From Pseudomonas lactis (GTDB lineage: Bacteria > Pseudomonadota > Gammaproteobacteria > Pseudomonadales > Pseudomonadaceae): a stretch of 64,000 bases of DNA. Position numbers and translations under genes: made by a program. The stretch spans positions 1 through 64,000 of the forward strand of contig NZ_JYLO01000010.1 of NCBI RefSeq assembly GCF_001439845.1. The letters run 5' to 3'. A model generated the notes under the pieces. It had not been told where the DNA came from. It made no database searches and saw nothing but the letters and a program-made list of their open reading frames with translations. This document shows positions 1 through 6,334 of this stretch, piece after piece; positions within the stretch are counted from its first letter, which is position 1, and every line of letters begins with the position of its first letter.

Positions 1-53
1 TCGATCTCGGCGATCTGCTCGTCGATCAGTGATTTAACCGGTGCGGTACTCAT
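1..53 (-). CDS. Partial phage early protein (N-terminus only)
   Basis: On the minus strand an ATG at 53 opens a frame that runs off the left edge of the window, so only 17 residues are visible (MSTAPVKSLIDEQIAEI). Its start overlaps the stop of the next upstream gene in an ATGA junction, which is typical of translationally coupled phage early genes. It is the distal visible member of the leftward early operon. Function cannot be judged from this fragment. Confidence 0.5.
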   Translation of the reverse strand, partial: MSTAPVKSLIDEQIAEI

Positions 54-265
54 GCTGCGGCCCTCTTGAGCTGCTCGTTGCGCTCGACGAACTTGGCGTC
101 CAGCGCATCGCGGTAACGGTTGGCGGTGGCGGCGTCGACCAGATCGGCGAACTCGGCCATTTCGATCATGCCCATGACGAAGGTGCGGTCCGGTACCGGG
201 GTGCACGACTTCTTCATCTTGGCGATTTCCAGGCCCAGGCGGGCGAGGGCGGTAGGCGTGCTCAT
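50..265 (-). CDS. Small hypothetical phage protein (leftward early operon)
   Basis: This 71-residue, mostly helical protein has no motif I recognise. The N-terminal part is basic (KMKKSC near residues 16-21) and the C-terminal part is charged and probably helical. It overlaps the upstream gene by 4 bp and the downstream partial gene by 4 bp, both as ATGA-type junctions. That supports a real, coupled gene in the leftward early operon that lies behind the repressor-controlled left promoter. Such genes in lambdoid phages usually serve recombination or host takeover, but nothing here assigns a role. Confidence 0.6.
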   Translation of the reverse strand: MSTPTALARLGLEIAKMKKSCTPVPDRTFVMGMIEMAEFADLVDAATANRYRDALDAKFVERNEQLKRAAA

Positions 266-687
266 AGTTCGTCGTCCTCTGCCTGGGCGATCAGTGCGTC
301 ACTGACCAAGGGCTTCAATAGGGCCTCGGCGAGTTCGCCAAGCTTGCCGAATGGGTGGTCGCTGTGGCCCAGAAGCTCGGCGGCGGCCTCTTTGTCAGCC
401 CGTCCGCAGTTATTGGCGATCATCAGCCAACCGAGTGCCGGTGTGCCGATGTCACAGTTCGCCTGTCGAGCGCTCACCAGCTCATCAGCTGCCAGTGCCA
501 GTTGAGCGACCGTGACGCCCTGTGGCCTTCTCAGGCGCCGCTGGAACTTCACGTCACAGCCGAAGCGCACTAGTTGCTCCGTGGCGTTGTAAAGCCACTC
601 AGCACGCGCCAGTTCCAGTGGGCTTTCGCTGACTGGAGGCGGCAGACGGTTGTCGAATTCACTTTGTGCAAGCGCTGTTGCGTTCAT
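262..687 (-). CDS. Hypothetical phage early protein
   Basis: A 141-residue soluble, acidic protein ending in AEDDEL. It has no transmembrane segment and no catalytic motif that I can name. The N-terminal third contains a helical stretch ending in a basic patch (FQRRLRRPQG near residues 48-57), and the rest is Ala/Leu-rich helix. It begins the run of three overlapping genes at the left edge, after an 85-bp gap from the gene at 773-1000, and the 4-bp overlap with the next gene points to one transcript. I do not recognise the family. Confidence 0.6.
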   Translation of the reverse strand: MNATALAQSEFDNRLPPPVSESPLELARAEWLYNATEQLVRFGCDVKFQRRLRRPQGVTVAQLALAADELVSARQANCDIGTPALGWLMIANNCGRADKEAAAELLGHSDHPFGKLGELAEALLKPLVSDALIAQAEDDEL

Positions 688-772
688 GCTGCCTCCAGGA
701 TGGCGTTATTCGGTGGGTTCGGTTGTTTTCCCAATGCCCACCGCTCTGGATGGGCATCAGTGAAAAGGTCCG

Positions 773-1000
773 TCATGCTGCCTGTGGGGTTGGCGTGAAA
801 ACTTCCCACCAGTCAGGCAATTCACCAGCAGCCTCAAGCGCTGCTATCGCCTTCTGCGCCTCTTCTGCGCTTTCGTACACATCGTCTGAGTAGCGGATAA
901 CGCCATCGGCATCAGTAAACAAAATGTCGTGGACGCCTTCGTTCTCGCCTTCCGGGTCGATCTTGTGAAGATCGCGCACTTGGAATTTCGAATTGCTCAT
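773..1000 (-). CDS. Small hypothetical phage protein, first clear gene of leftward operon
   Basis: The frame stays open back to 1339, but I place the start at the ATG at 1000. A clear ribosome-binding site (GGAGGG) lies 6 bases before it, and the upstream part encodes an unlikely basic peptide overlapping the leader signals. The resulting 75-residue protein is acidic, with a pattern of short strands followed by a helix (YESAEEAQKAIAALEAAGEL), then a Trp-Trp pair near the end. This looks like a small single-domain protein. Function is unknown. It is the first confidently placed gene after the left promoter and the boxA-like leader. Confidence 0.65.
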   Translation of the reverse strand: MSNSKFQVRDLHKIDPEGENEGVHDILFTDADGVIRYSDDVYESAEEAQKAIAALEAAGELPDWWEVFTPTPQAA

Positions 1001-1293
1001 GGTCTTGCCCTCCGTTGATTTCCAATGCCGCCTCATAGAAGCGGCATCAGTAAATCTGTGGGTGTTCTTCTCCACCACGCGCATCGCCCGATTCATATCT
1101 CTGGCCAGGTCACACATTTCGTGTCCGGTGTTCTTCCTGGCTGGCTTGCGTGGTTTCGCGTACTCACATGAGGGAGTACGGCAGCTATCCAGAGGCTGCA
1201 TGGGCGGCGGTTTAGCTTCTTCCGACCCAGGTAATTGCCTGGGTACGTCGCGGTGGTCACGTCTGGTTGTTAAAGAGCGGTTGGCCTCATATA
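1001..1293 (-). promoter_or_regulatory. Leftward leader with boxA and boxB-like hairpin (nutL-like site)
   Basis: Read on the minus strand, 1279-1265 gives CGCTCTTTAACAACC, which contains the 12-base core of the boxA consensus used by NusB/S10 antitermination complexes. About 20 bases downstream, 1244-1225 forms a perfect 7-bp hairpin (ACCCAGG / CCTGGGT) with a 6-base loop, in the place of a boxB element. Further hairpins follow, including a 7-bp stem around GTACTC / GAGTAC near 1160-1180 and a 6-bp stem near 1024-1044. No convincing gene occupies this 290-bp stretch. The loop is 6 bases, not the 5-base GNRA-like loop of lambda, so the partner protein is not predictable. Confidence 0.55.
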
Positions 1294-1348
1294 CAAGCAG
1301 ACTTGCATTAATAAAAGCATGCTTGTGTCTCATATGCAAGTAACCTTG
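1294..1348 (-). promoter_or_regulatory. Left operator cluster and leftward promoter (OL/PL)
   Basis: Three 12-bp sites fit CAAG-N4-CTTG: 1294-1305 (CAAGCAGACTTG), 1314-1325 (AAAGCATGCTTG, one mismatch) and 1337-1348 (CAAGTAACCTTG). On the minus strand a promoter candidate overlaps them: TTGCAT at 1339-1334 as -35, a 17-bp spacer, and TTTTAT at 1316-1311 as -10. One operator covers each promoter element and the third covers the start point. The same sequence recurs three times at 2588-2635 on the other side of the repressor gene. Confidence 0.65.
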
Positions 1349-1365
1349 TGTATTTTCTTCGGGAC

Positions 1366-1391
1366 GAAAAAAAGCCCGCTCAGTGGCGGGC
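1366..1391 (-). terminator. Rho-independent terminator of the repressor transcript
   Basis: On the minus strand, GCCCGC (1391-1386), a 6-base loop and GCGGGC (1379-1374) are followed by a run of T. It lies just downstream of the 150-aa gene at 1408-1860 and separates the repressor transcript from the left promoter. Confidence 0.8.
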
Positions 1392-1407
1392 CTCTAATCT
1401 TTGCTAA

Positions 1408-1860
1408 TTACTTGGTGGGGAAGCAGTCGCGCTGGCTGACTTCAAATCTGCCAATCGCAGATCCGTTTTCTCGCGAGTAGACGTAGGCATAGGTTAAGCC
1501 GAGTGAAAGAGGCGACTTTCCACCGCTACCTTTTTTGTTGCAGGCATTTTGAGTTGCAGCCAATTTGACTCTATCTAAGCTGAAATCCTTGGCGTAGGAG
1601 TCGTAGTTTTCTAGCGTGTAATAAGTCGTCAGCTTGCTGCCCATCGTTGCCTCTGCCCGAACGAGGGTCGTAATTTCATCAACCTTCTTAGGTGCCTGGG
1701 CGTTGATCTGGGCAGCTGCCTGGGTTGTCAGCTTTCTTAAGGTTTCAGCCTTGCTTGGCTTGAAGATCTCGCCGCCGAGCTGCTTGCCTATAGACCCAGC
1801 GATCACTACGAGAAATATACCGACAGTCCAATAAATTGCCTTCCTTGCTTTCTTCCACAT
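1408..1860 (-). CDS. Membrane-anchored protein co-transcribed with the prophage repressor
   Basis: A 150-residue protein with one N-terminal transmembrane segment (about residues 9-25) followed by a soluble, mostly extracytoplasmic-looking domain with two cysteines (C107 and C146), which could form a disulfide. It starts 1 bp after the repressor stop codon and is followed by a terminator, so it should be expressed from the lysogenic transcript. Genes in this position in lambdoid prophages are often superinfection-exclusion or lysogenic-conversion genes. That is an inference from context only. I do not recognise the family, and its base composition is less GC-rich than that of the surrounding genes. 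Confidence 0.7.
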   Translation of the reverse strand: MWKKARKAIYWTVGIFLVVIAGSIGKQLGGEIFKPSKAETLRKLTTQAAAQINAQAPKKVDEITTLVRAEATMGSKLTTYYTLENYDSYAKDFSLDRVKLAATQNACNKKGSGGKSPLSLGLTYAYVYSRENGSAIGRFEVSQRDCFPTK

Positions 1861-1861
1861 C

Positions 1862-2575
1862 TCACAGCTTCCTTGCGTTCCACGCCAGCAGCACGCGGGC
1901 GTGAATGATCATGTCTGCAAGCTCTGCGCCCTTGATGTCGTAGGGCGGGAAAGTCTCATTGTCCGAAATCATGCGCAGCATCTTCGGCAGGCGTTGTAGG
2001 CGCTTGATGTACAGCATCCCATCGAGCGTAAAGACGTAAACACCGTCAACCACAACCTCGTTGATTCCCTGGTCAACGATTAATGGGTCACCGCTTGAAA
2101 ATGTAGCGCCCATGCTTTCGCCGAAGCCGGTAATCACTGAAAGGTTGTCACCGTGGGTATAGGTGATTCCCTGTTCCCGCAGGTACTCGGTACGAACCGT
2201 AATATTGCGCACGGTCTCGATGTATTCCTTGGGTAAAACCTGGCCTGGTCCCATTGATGCCACAACATCATATTGGGGGATTGAAAGCTCATCTTCCTTT
2301 GGCTGGCGGGTGAAATCGCCTATCACTACGTTGTCCATGGCACGCCTCGGTGGTTCGCCAGCGCCATCCAGCAGCCAGTCGACCGTGGTATCCAGTCCCC
2401 GAGCCAGCGCCAGCAGGTTGTGGTTTTTTATATTCCCGGTGTCCCCGGCGAACCATTGGCGTACAGCCTCATAGCTCACGTCGCAAGTCGTTGCGATGAG
2501 CCGCTTTACGCCACGTACGCCGGTTTCAGGCTTCCGTGCCAATACAAGTTTCGTCATTCGATCTGTGATGTTCAT
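1862..2575 (-). CDS. Prophage repressor, HTH plus S24/LexA-type domain (CI/C2-like)
   Basis: A 237-residue repressor. The N-terminal helix-turn-helix is at about residues 20-65 (DVSYEAVRQWFAGD resembles the recognition region). The C-terminal half is a peptidase S24 domain with Ser154 (FGESMG) and Lys191 (YIKRLQ), 37 residues apart as in LexA. The usual Ala-Gly scissile pair is not seen where expected; the segment reads VVASMGPG (residues 104-112). The gene faces left, away from three operators at 2588-2635, and another cluster of three lies beyond its terminator at 1294-1348. It should keep the prophage silent and probably link induction to the SOS response, although the altered cleavage segment leaves that open. 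Confidence 0.93.
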   Translation of the reverse strand: MNITDRMTKLVLARKPETGVRGVKRLIATTCDVSYEAVRQWFAGDTGNIKNHNLLALARGLDTTVDWLLDGAGEPPRRAMDNVVIGDFTRQPKEDELSIPQYDVVASMGPGQVLPKEYIETVRNITVRTEYLREQGITYTHGDNLSVITGFGESMGATFSSGDPLIVDQGINEVVVDGVYVFTLDGMLYIKRLQRLPKMLRMISDNETFPPYDIKGAELADMIIHARVLLAWNARKL

Positions 2576-2587
2576 TTGCCAAATCTA

Positions 2588-2635
2588 CAAGTTCGCTTGG
2601 CAAGCATGCTTGCTTATTAAATACAAGCATGCTTG
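2588..2635. promoter_or_regulatory. Right operator cluster (OR) between repressor and Cro-like gene
   Basis: Three copies of CAAG-N4-CTTG lie at 2588-2599 (CAAGTTCGCTTG), 2601-2612 and 2624-2635 (both CAAGCATGCTTG, perfect 12-bp palindromes). They fill the gap between the divergent repressor and Cro-like genes. Several weak promoter matches overlap them, but I cannot pick the exact -10 and -35 elements on either strand. Confidence 0.75.
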
Positions 2636-2664
2636 AATTTGGCGTAACAGCATTGGAGGTGCCT

Positions 2665-2853
2665 ATGAAACGCCAGACAGCGATTGATTATTACGGCTCC
2701 ATCCCCAAGCTGGCGCAGGCCCTCAAGATTACTTATGAGGCCGTGCGGCAGTGGGGGGATGAAGTCCCAGAGTTACGCCAGTACCAACTGGAAAAGCTCA
2801 CCGATGGCAAATTGAAAGCCGGCCAAAAAAGCCGGCCTCAGTCGGTGGCATGA
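2665..2853 (+). CDS. Cro-like repressor
   Basis: I place the start at the ATG at 2665, preceded by GGAGG at good spacing. An in-frame ATG at 2629 lies inside the operator and is unlikely. The 62-residue protein has the Cro/YdaS pattern: a helix (PKLAQALKIT), a turn and a recognition helix (YEAVRQWGDEVP), then PELRQYQLEKLTDGKL, which closely resembles other Cro-family C-termini. Its EAVRQW helix resembles that of the divergent repressor, as expected if both read the same CAAG-N4-CTTG operators. It is the first gene of the rightward early operon and overlaps the next gene by 4 bp. Confidence 0.85.
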   Translation: MKRQTAIDYYGSIPKLAQALKITYEAVRQWGDEVPELRQYQLEKLTDGKLKAGQKSRPQSVA

Positions 2854-3167
2854 CCATGTCCACGAGCCCATTAAGCCAAGAAGGCGATGAAACCGCACGG
2901 GAGACGGAAACCCTGATCTTGCAGCGGGTTTTGTCTGTCGGCCAGAAAGAGATAGCCCGTGAAACCGGGTTGAGTGAGTCGACGGTCTCGCGCTGGAATG
3001 AGGGCGAGTACGCAAGATGGGCCAAGGTGCTTTCGTTCCTGGGCCTGCGTGTCGTTCCTCAGTCAGCCATGCTCGTGACGCCGGCCTACCTGCACTCCCT
3101 GGAAACCCTGGCTGAAATCGGGTTGAAGGCCGAGAAGAAGCGGCCCGGCCCGCTGGGGTGGGACTGA
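2850..3167 (+). CDS. CII-like transcriptional activator
   Basis: A 105-residue protein (102 to 105 depending on whether ATG 2850 or 2856 is used) in the lambda cII position. It has a clear helix-turn-helix at about residues 30-50 (QKEIARETGLSESTVSRW) and a C-terminal helical part suited to oligomerisation. This pattern matches the CII family, which activates integrase and repressor promoters during establishment of lysogeny. The ATGA overlap with the Cro-like gene at 2850 indicates coupling. No CII-type TTGC-N6-TTGC half-site pair was searched exhaustively. Confidence 0.8.
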   Translation: MTMSTSPLSQEGDETARETETLILQRVLSVGQKEIARETGLSESTVSRWNEGEYARWAKVLSFLGLRVVPQSAMLVTPAYLHSLETLAEIGLKAEKKRPGPLGWD

Positions 3168-3169
3168 TC

Positions 3170-4162
3170 ATGCAGTACACCGTGACGATCAATCAGGCCA
3201 AGGCGCTGGAGTGGGGGTTGAACGCTCAACAGGCGCTGCTGTTCGCGTTTGTCTACGAGTGCCCGAGCTGGGCCAACAAAGTCAAGACTGACGGCGGGGA
3301 GTTTTTCGCCCTGAGCAAAGCCAAGATCGTCGAGGAATTACCGCTACTGACGGACAAGCCTGATACAGCCTATCGCCTTCTGATTGCCCTGCGTGATGCG
3401 GGTCTGATCGATCTTTCCAGCACTTCCAATATCACCTTGATACGTCTGACGGTGAAGGCGAAAGAGTGGAACCGCAAGCTTGATGGGTCGGAAAAATATC
3501 CGACCTCAGATAAGGCAGAGGGTCGGAAAAATCTCCGAGGTAGGTCGGAAAAAAATCCGAGCAAGGTCGGAGAAAAATCCGAGCAGGGTCGGAAAAAAAT
3601 CCGAAGAGGGTCGGAAAAATCTCCGACAAATCAGGTTACCAGTAATCAGGGTACCAATCAGGTAACCAGTAATCAGGATTTGCCGGAAGGCTCTGACAAG
3701 CCGAACCAAGCCGGCACGCTGGTGCTGGTGGTGGATCAAGCCAGTGGCCCCCGCGTCGAGATTCCCGCCGATATGCCGGGGCCGAAAGACCAGACCTGTA
3801 AAACGTTCAAGGCTTGGGCGAACTACGCCATGGCTTACCGCAAGCGTTACCAGTGCTGGCCGGTGTGGAACGCAGCCGCCGGCGGAATGCTCGGCAAGCT
3901 GGTTGACCTTCTGGGGGCCGACGTTGCCCACAGCGTGGCCGCGTACTACCTGACGATCAACGACGCTCGGCTGATCAACGATTACCACAGCCTGAAAACC
4001 CTCATCGCCAAAGCAGGCGCGTACCACACCCAGTGGATGACCGGCCGGCAGATGAACTCCCGCACTGCCCGCCAAATTGAAGACACCCAGGCCAACATGA
4101 ACGCCGCGCAGGAAGCTGCCCGGGCAATTCTCGATGGGGAGAAACGTAATGCTTTCCTCTGA
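3170..4162 (+). CDS. O-like phage replication initiation protein
   Basis: A 330-residue protein. The start is taken at ATG 3170, three bases after the upstream stop; an in-frame GTG at 3158 also exists. Residues 1-100 look like a winged-helix domain. Residues about 105-170 are a low-complexity linker (GRKNLRG, RSEKNPS, GRKKIRR and NQVTSNQ repeats) that is simply the translation of a 22-bp DNA repeat array. Residues about 190-310 form a second domain rich in Trp and Tyr, similar in layout to the C-terminal part of phage replication organisers. In lambda the O protein binds iterons inside its own gene, and the DNA layout here is the same. Assignment rests on position, iterons and architecture. 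Confidence 0.75.
   Translation: MQYTVTINQAKALEWGLNAQQALLFAFVYECPSWANKVKTDGGEFFALSKAKIVEELPLLTDKPDTAYRLLIALRDAGLIDLSSTSNITLIRLTVKAKEWNRKLDGSEKYPTSDKAEGRKNLRGRSEKNPSKVGEKSEQGRKKIRRGSEKSPTNQVTSNQGTNQVTSNQDLPEGSDKPNQAGTLVLVVDQASGPRVEIPADMPGPKDQTCKTFKAWANYAMAYRKRYQCWPVWNAAAGGMLGKLVDLLGADVAHSVAAYYLTINDARLINDYHSLKTLIAKAGAYHTQWMTGRQMNSRTARQIEDTQANMNAAQEAARAILDGEKRNAFL
3486..3626 (+). repeat. Iteron array, probable phage replication origin inside the O-like gene
   Basis: Six copies of an 18-bp unit GGTCGGAAAAAAATCCGA (small variants in the A/T centre) start at 3486, 3521, 3543, 3565, 3587 and 3609. The last five repeat with an exact 22-bp period, about two helical turns. Each unit has a TCGGA...TCCGA dyad. 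Because 22 is not a multiple of 3, successive copies are read in different frames, which shows that selection acts on the DNA and not on a peptide repeat. All six frames stay open here for the same reason. Confidence 0.85.
3629..3677 (+). repeat. 27-bp direct repeat next to the iterons
   Basis: A 22-bp unit (AATCAGGTTACCAGTAATCA then GG) at 3629-3650 recurs at 3656-3677 with a single T-to-A change, giving a 27-bp period. Between and inside the copies lie short palindromes: GGTTACC, GGTACC and GGTAACC. It directly follows the last iteron and may be part of the origin. It encodes NQVTSNQGTNQVTSNQ. Confidence 0.7.
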
Positions 4163-4934
4163 AAACCTCGCAGAACTGGCCGCAGGAATCTGCGCCACCG
4201 CCGAGACGCTAGGCCAGACCATCAGCGCCACCGCCGCCAGGCTGATGGCCGAGGATCTGTCTGTGTTCCCGCCGCAGGACATCCGCAAGGCCCTGCAATC
4301 GTGCCGCCGGGAACTGACCGGAAAGTTCACCCTGGGGGCTGTGATGCAGCGTATCCAGGCTGAGGACGGGCGCCCAGGCAAAGACGAAGCATGGGCAATC
4401 GCTGTCATGGCCAACGACGAATTCGAAACCGTGGTGATGACCGACGAAATCCAGCTGGCCCTGACCGCTGCCCGTCCAGTGCTGGAGTCTGGCGACAAGA
4501 TCGGCGCCCGCATGGTGTTCATCAACGCCTACGAGCGGTTCGTACTCCACGCCCGCGAGGCCGCCAAGCCGGTCAACTGGCACGTTTCCATTGGCTATGA
4601 CGCCAACCGCCGCGCAACCGCCATCGAGAAGGCGGTGCAGATGCAGCGCATCCCACACGAACACGGCCAGAAGTACCTGGCAGACCTGCGCATTGCGCCA
4701 GTCACCGAAGACGGCCGCGCCCTGGCCGGGCTGATCACCGGCACCGTTACAAGGCCATCGCCAGACGTTAGCGAAAGGCTACAGGGCGTCAAGGAATCCA
4801 TGTTGGCAGTGCGCAAGGCCAATGCAGACCGCAAGCAGCAGATCCGCGAAGAGGCCGAGCAGCAGTTTGCCGAACGCCGCGCCGAGCTGATGCGCCAGGT
4901 TGAACAGCTGCAATCCCAGGGAGCGATCCAATGA
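4149..4934 (+). CDS. Phage replication-associated protein in the lambda P position
   Basis: A 261-residue protein. I choose ATG 4149 because GGGGAG lies at good distance before it; the frame also offers an ATG at 4134. The N-terminal 90 residues form a helical domain (LAAGICATAETLGQ...FPPQDIRKALQSCRREL) of a kind seen in helicase-loader or primosome-type phage proteins. The C-terminal 70 residues are a strong charged coiled coil (KANADRKQQIREEAEQQFAE). It overlaps the O-like gene by 14 bp and directly follows the probable origin. By position it may recruit the host DnaB helicase. The family was not recognised with certainty. Confidence 0.6.
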   Translation: MLSSENLAELAAGICATAETLGQTISATAARLMAEDLSVFPPQDIRKALQSCRRELTGKFTLGAVMQRIQAEDGRPGKDEAWAIAVMANDEFETVVMTDEIQLALTAARPVLESGDKIGARMVFINAYERFVLHAREAAKPVNWHVSIGYDANRRATAIEKAVQMQRIPHEHGQKYLADLRIAPVTEDGRALAGLITGTVTRPSPDVSERLQGVKESMLAVRKANADRKQQIREEAEQQFAERRAELMRQVEQLQSQGAIQ

Positions 4935-5146
4935 CCAAAAAACAACCGACGTGCGATGTCTGCGGGAATCGTAACTGTAAGGGATGGCAGGAGGGCGAAA
5001 CGGTTCACGAGTATCGCGGCAAGGGAAGCTGGAACCTCGGCTGCCATTGCGCGGGCTGTACCCAGGCTCGCAACGAGTCCGGCGGATTCTTCGGCGCTCT
5101 CGCTGATGCGCTCAACCCTGGAAATAAGGGGGCTAACCATGGCTGA
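4931..5146 (+). CDS. Small Cys-rich, probable zinc-binding phage protein
   Basis: A 71-residue protein with CDVCGNRNC at residues 8-16 and CHCAGC at residues 38-43, spaced like the two halves of a zinc ribbon. The last third is Gly/Ala-rich and less ordered. It overlaps the preceding gene by 4 bp and the following one by 8 bp, so it belongs to the same early operon. No specific function can be given. Confidence 0.6.
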   Translation: MTKKQPTCDVCGNRNCKGWQEGETVHEYRGKGSWNLGCHCAGCTQARNESGGFFGALADALNPGNKGANHG

Positions 5147-5726
5147 ACTCGCATTGATCCGTACAGCCCAGGGCCTGGTGCCAGCCACCGAGGCCGACCG
5201 GGAGGTAACCCAAAAATGGAAGCTTGGCCAGGTAGTCCACGGCAAATTCACCCGTATGCGCAATGCCAAGTTCCACGGCAAGTTCTTCTCGATGCTGGAT
5301 CTGGCGTGGGAATACTGGGAACCGGTGGGTGGCCTGGTGCCGCGTCAGGAAATGCGCGGCATTCTTGGGCTCGCCAAGTTCTTTGAGGCCGCCAGCGGCA
5401 AGCCACGTCAGCTATCGGACGCCGTTGCTGCGTACATCGCCCAATTGGAAGCCGAGCGCGCCGAGCGATTCCCAGCCGTGGACAAGTCCCGCGAGGCTTT
5501 CCGTGAGTGGGTGACGATTGAGGCCGGCCACTTCCACCTGGTGCGCACTCCCGATGGTGTACGCAAGGAAGCCAAGTCGATCAGTTGGGCATCCATGGAC
5601 GATACAGCCTTCGAACCCCTTTACCGCGACGTGTTCAACGCCTGCTGGCGCCTGGTCCTGTCCGCCCACTTTGAATCAGAAGCGGCGGCATTGAGCGCTG
5701 CTGACCAGATCGGGAGCTACGCATGA
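5139..5726 (+). CDS. DUF1367 family phage protein
   Basis: I place the start at ATG 5139, although the frame is open from 4956. The 195-residue product begins MAELALIRTAQGLVPATEAD and contains the aromatic segment KFHGKFFSMLDLAWEYW and a middle region EAGHFHLVRTPDGV, which are hallmarks of the DUF1367 family. That family is regularly found just before ninG in lambdoid prophages, exactly the order seen here. Its biochemical role is unknown. It overlaps the small zinc-ribbon gene by 8 bp and ninG by 4 bp. Confidence 0.8.
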   Translation: MAELALIRTAQGLVPATEADREVTQKWKLGQVVHGKFTRMRNAKFHGKFFSMLDLAWEYWEPVGGLVPRQEMRGILGLAKFFEAASGKPRQLSDAVAAYIAQLEAERAERFPAVDKSREAFREWVTIEAGHFHLVRTPDGVRKEAKSISWASMDDTAFEPLYRDVFNACWRLVLSAHFESEAAALSAADQIGSYA

Positions 5727-6334
5727 AGCGCACGCCACTACAGCGCAAAACCCCGCTTACGTCAGGTGGCCCCCGCCGCAAGCGCTGCCCGTCCTGCCGG
5801 GTGATGTTCGTGCCTGCTCGCGACAAGCAAGCCGTGTGTGGGGAGATTGAGTGCGCCATTGCTTACAGCAAGTCGGAGAAGGGGCAGGCAACCGCTCGAA
5901 AGGCTTTTGCCGAACTGGGCCGCAAAGAGCTGCGAGCGTCCAAGGAGCGCATTAAAACGAGAGGGCAATACATGCGTGAGGCTCAGGCTGCGTTTAACGC
6001 CTGGGTGCGCGCCAGGGACGCCAGCCAGCCATGCATCAGCTGTGGTCGGCACCATGAAGGCAAGTACGACGCCGGGCATTACCGCACCGTGGGCAGTAAT
6101 CCCGCGCTGCGCTTCGAGCCACTCAACTGCCACAAGCAATGCGTCCCGTGCAATCAGCACAAATCTGGCGACATTGTGAATTACCGCATGAGCCTGGTGC
6201 TGCGCATAGGCCAGGACAAAGTTGATTGGTTGGAAGGTCCACACGAGCCACAGCGCTACACCATCGAAGAGCTGAAAACCATTCGGTCCGAATACCAAGC
6301 AAAGACCAAAGCACTTAAAGGGGCCAGAGCATGA
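5723..6334 (+). CDS. ninG: NinG/Rap-like recombination endonuclease
   Basis: A 203-residue protein matching NinG (Rap). It has a basic N-terminus (MKRTPLQRKTPL), a first cysteine pair (CPSC at 24-27) with a later C39/C44, and a coiled charged middle part (about 60-85). The C-terminal HNH-like zinc module runs through CISCG, the central YDAGHYRTVGSNPALRFEPLN and QCVPCNQHKSG. In lambda, Rap resolves recombination intermediates. The full length is normal for the family. It is translationally coupled to the DUF1367 gene before it and the Q-like gene after it (4-bp overlaps). Confidence 0.92.
   Translation: MKRTPLQRKTPLTSGGPRRKRCPSCRVMFVPARDKQAVCGEIECAIAYSKSEKGQATARKAFAELGRKELRASKERIKTRGQYMREAQAAFNAWVRARDASQPCISCGRHHEGKYDAGHYRTVGSNPALRFEPLNCHKQCVPCNQHKSGDIVNYRMSLVLRIGQDKVDWLEGPHEPQRYTIEELKTIRSEYQAKTKALKGARA

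Noticed and set aside
773..1339. 188-aa version of the first leftward gene
   Set aside because: The longer form would overlap the operators and the boxA region and has no ribosome-binding site. The ATG at 1000 has GGAGGG.
3432..3629. Open frames on the opposite strand through the iterons
   Set aside because: They arise because the repeat has no stop codons in any frame. They lack ribosome-binding sites and overlap the O-like gene.
3486..3677. Short regularly spaced repeats resembling a CRISPR array
   Set aside because: The gap between copies is only 4 bp, the units are 18 bp with internal dyads, there are no spacers and no cas genes, and the array lies inside a replication gene. Iterons explain it.
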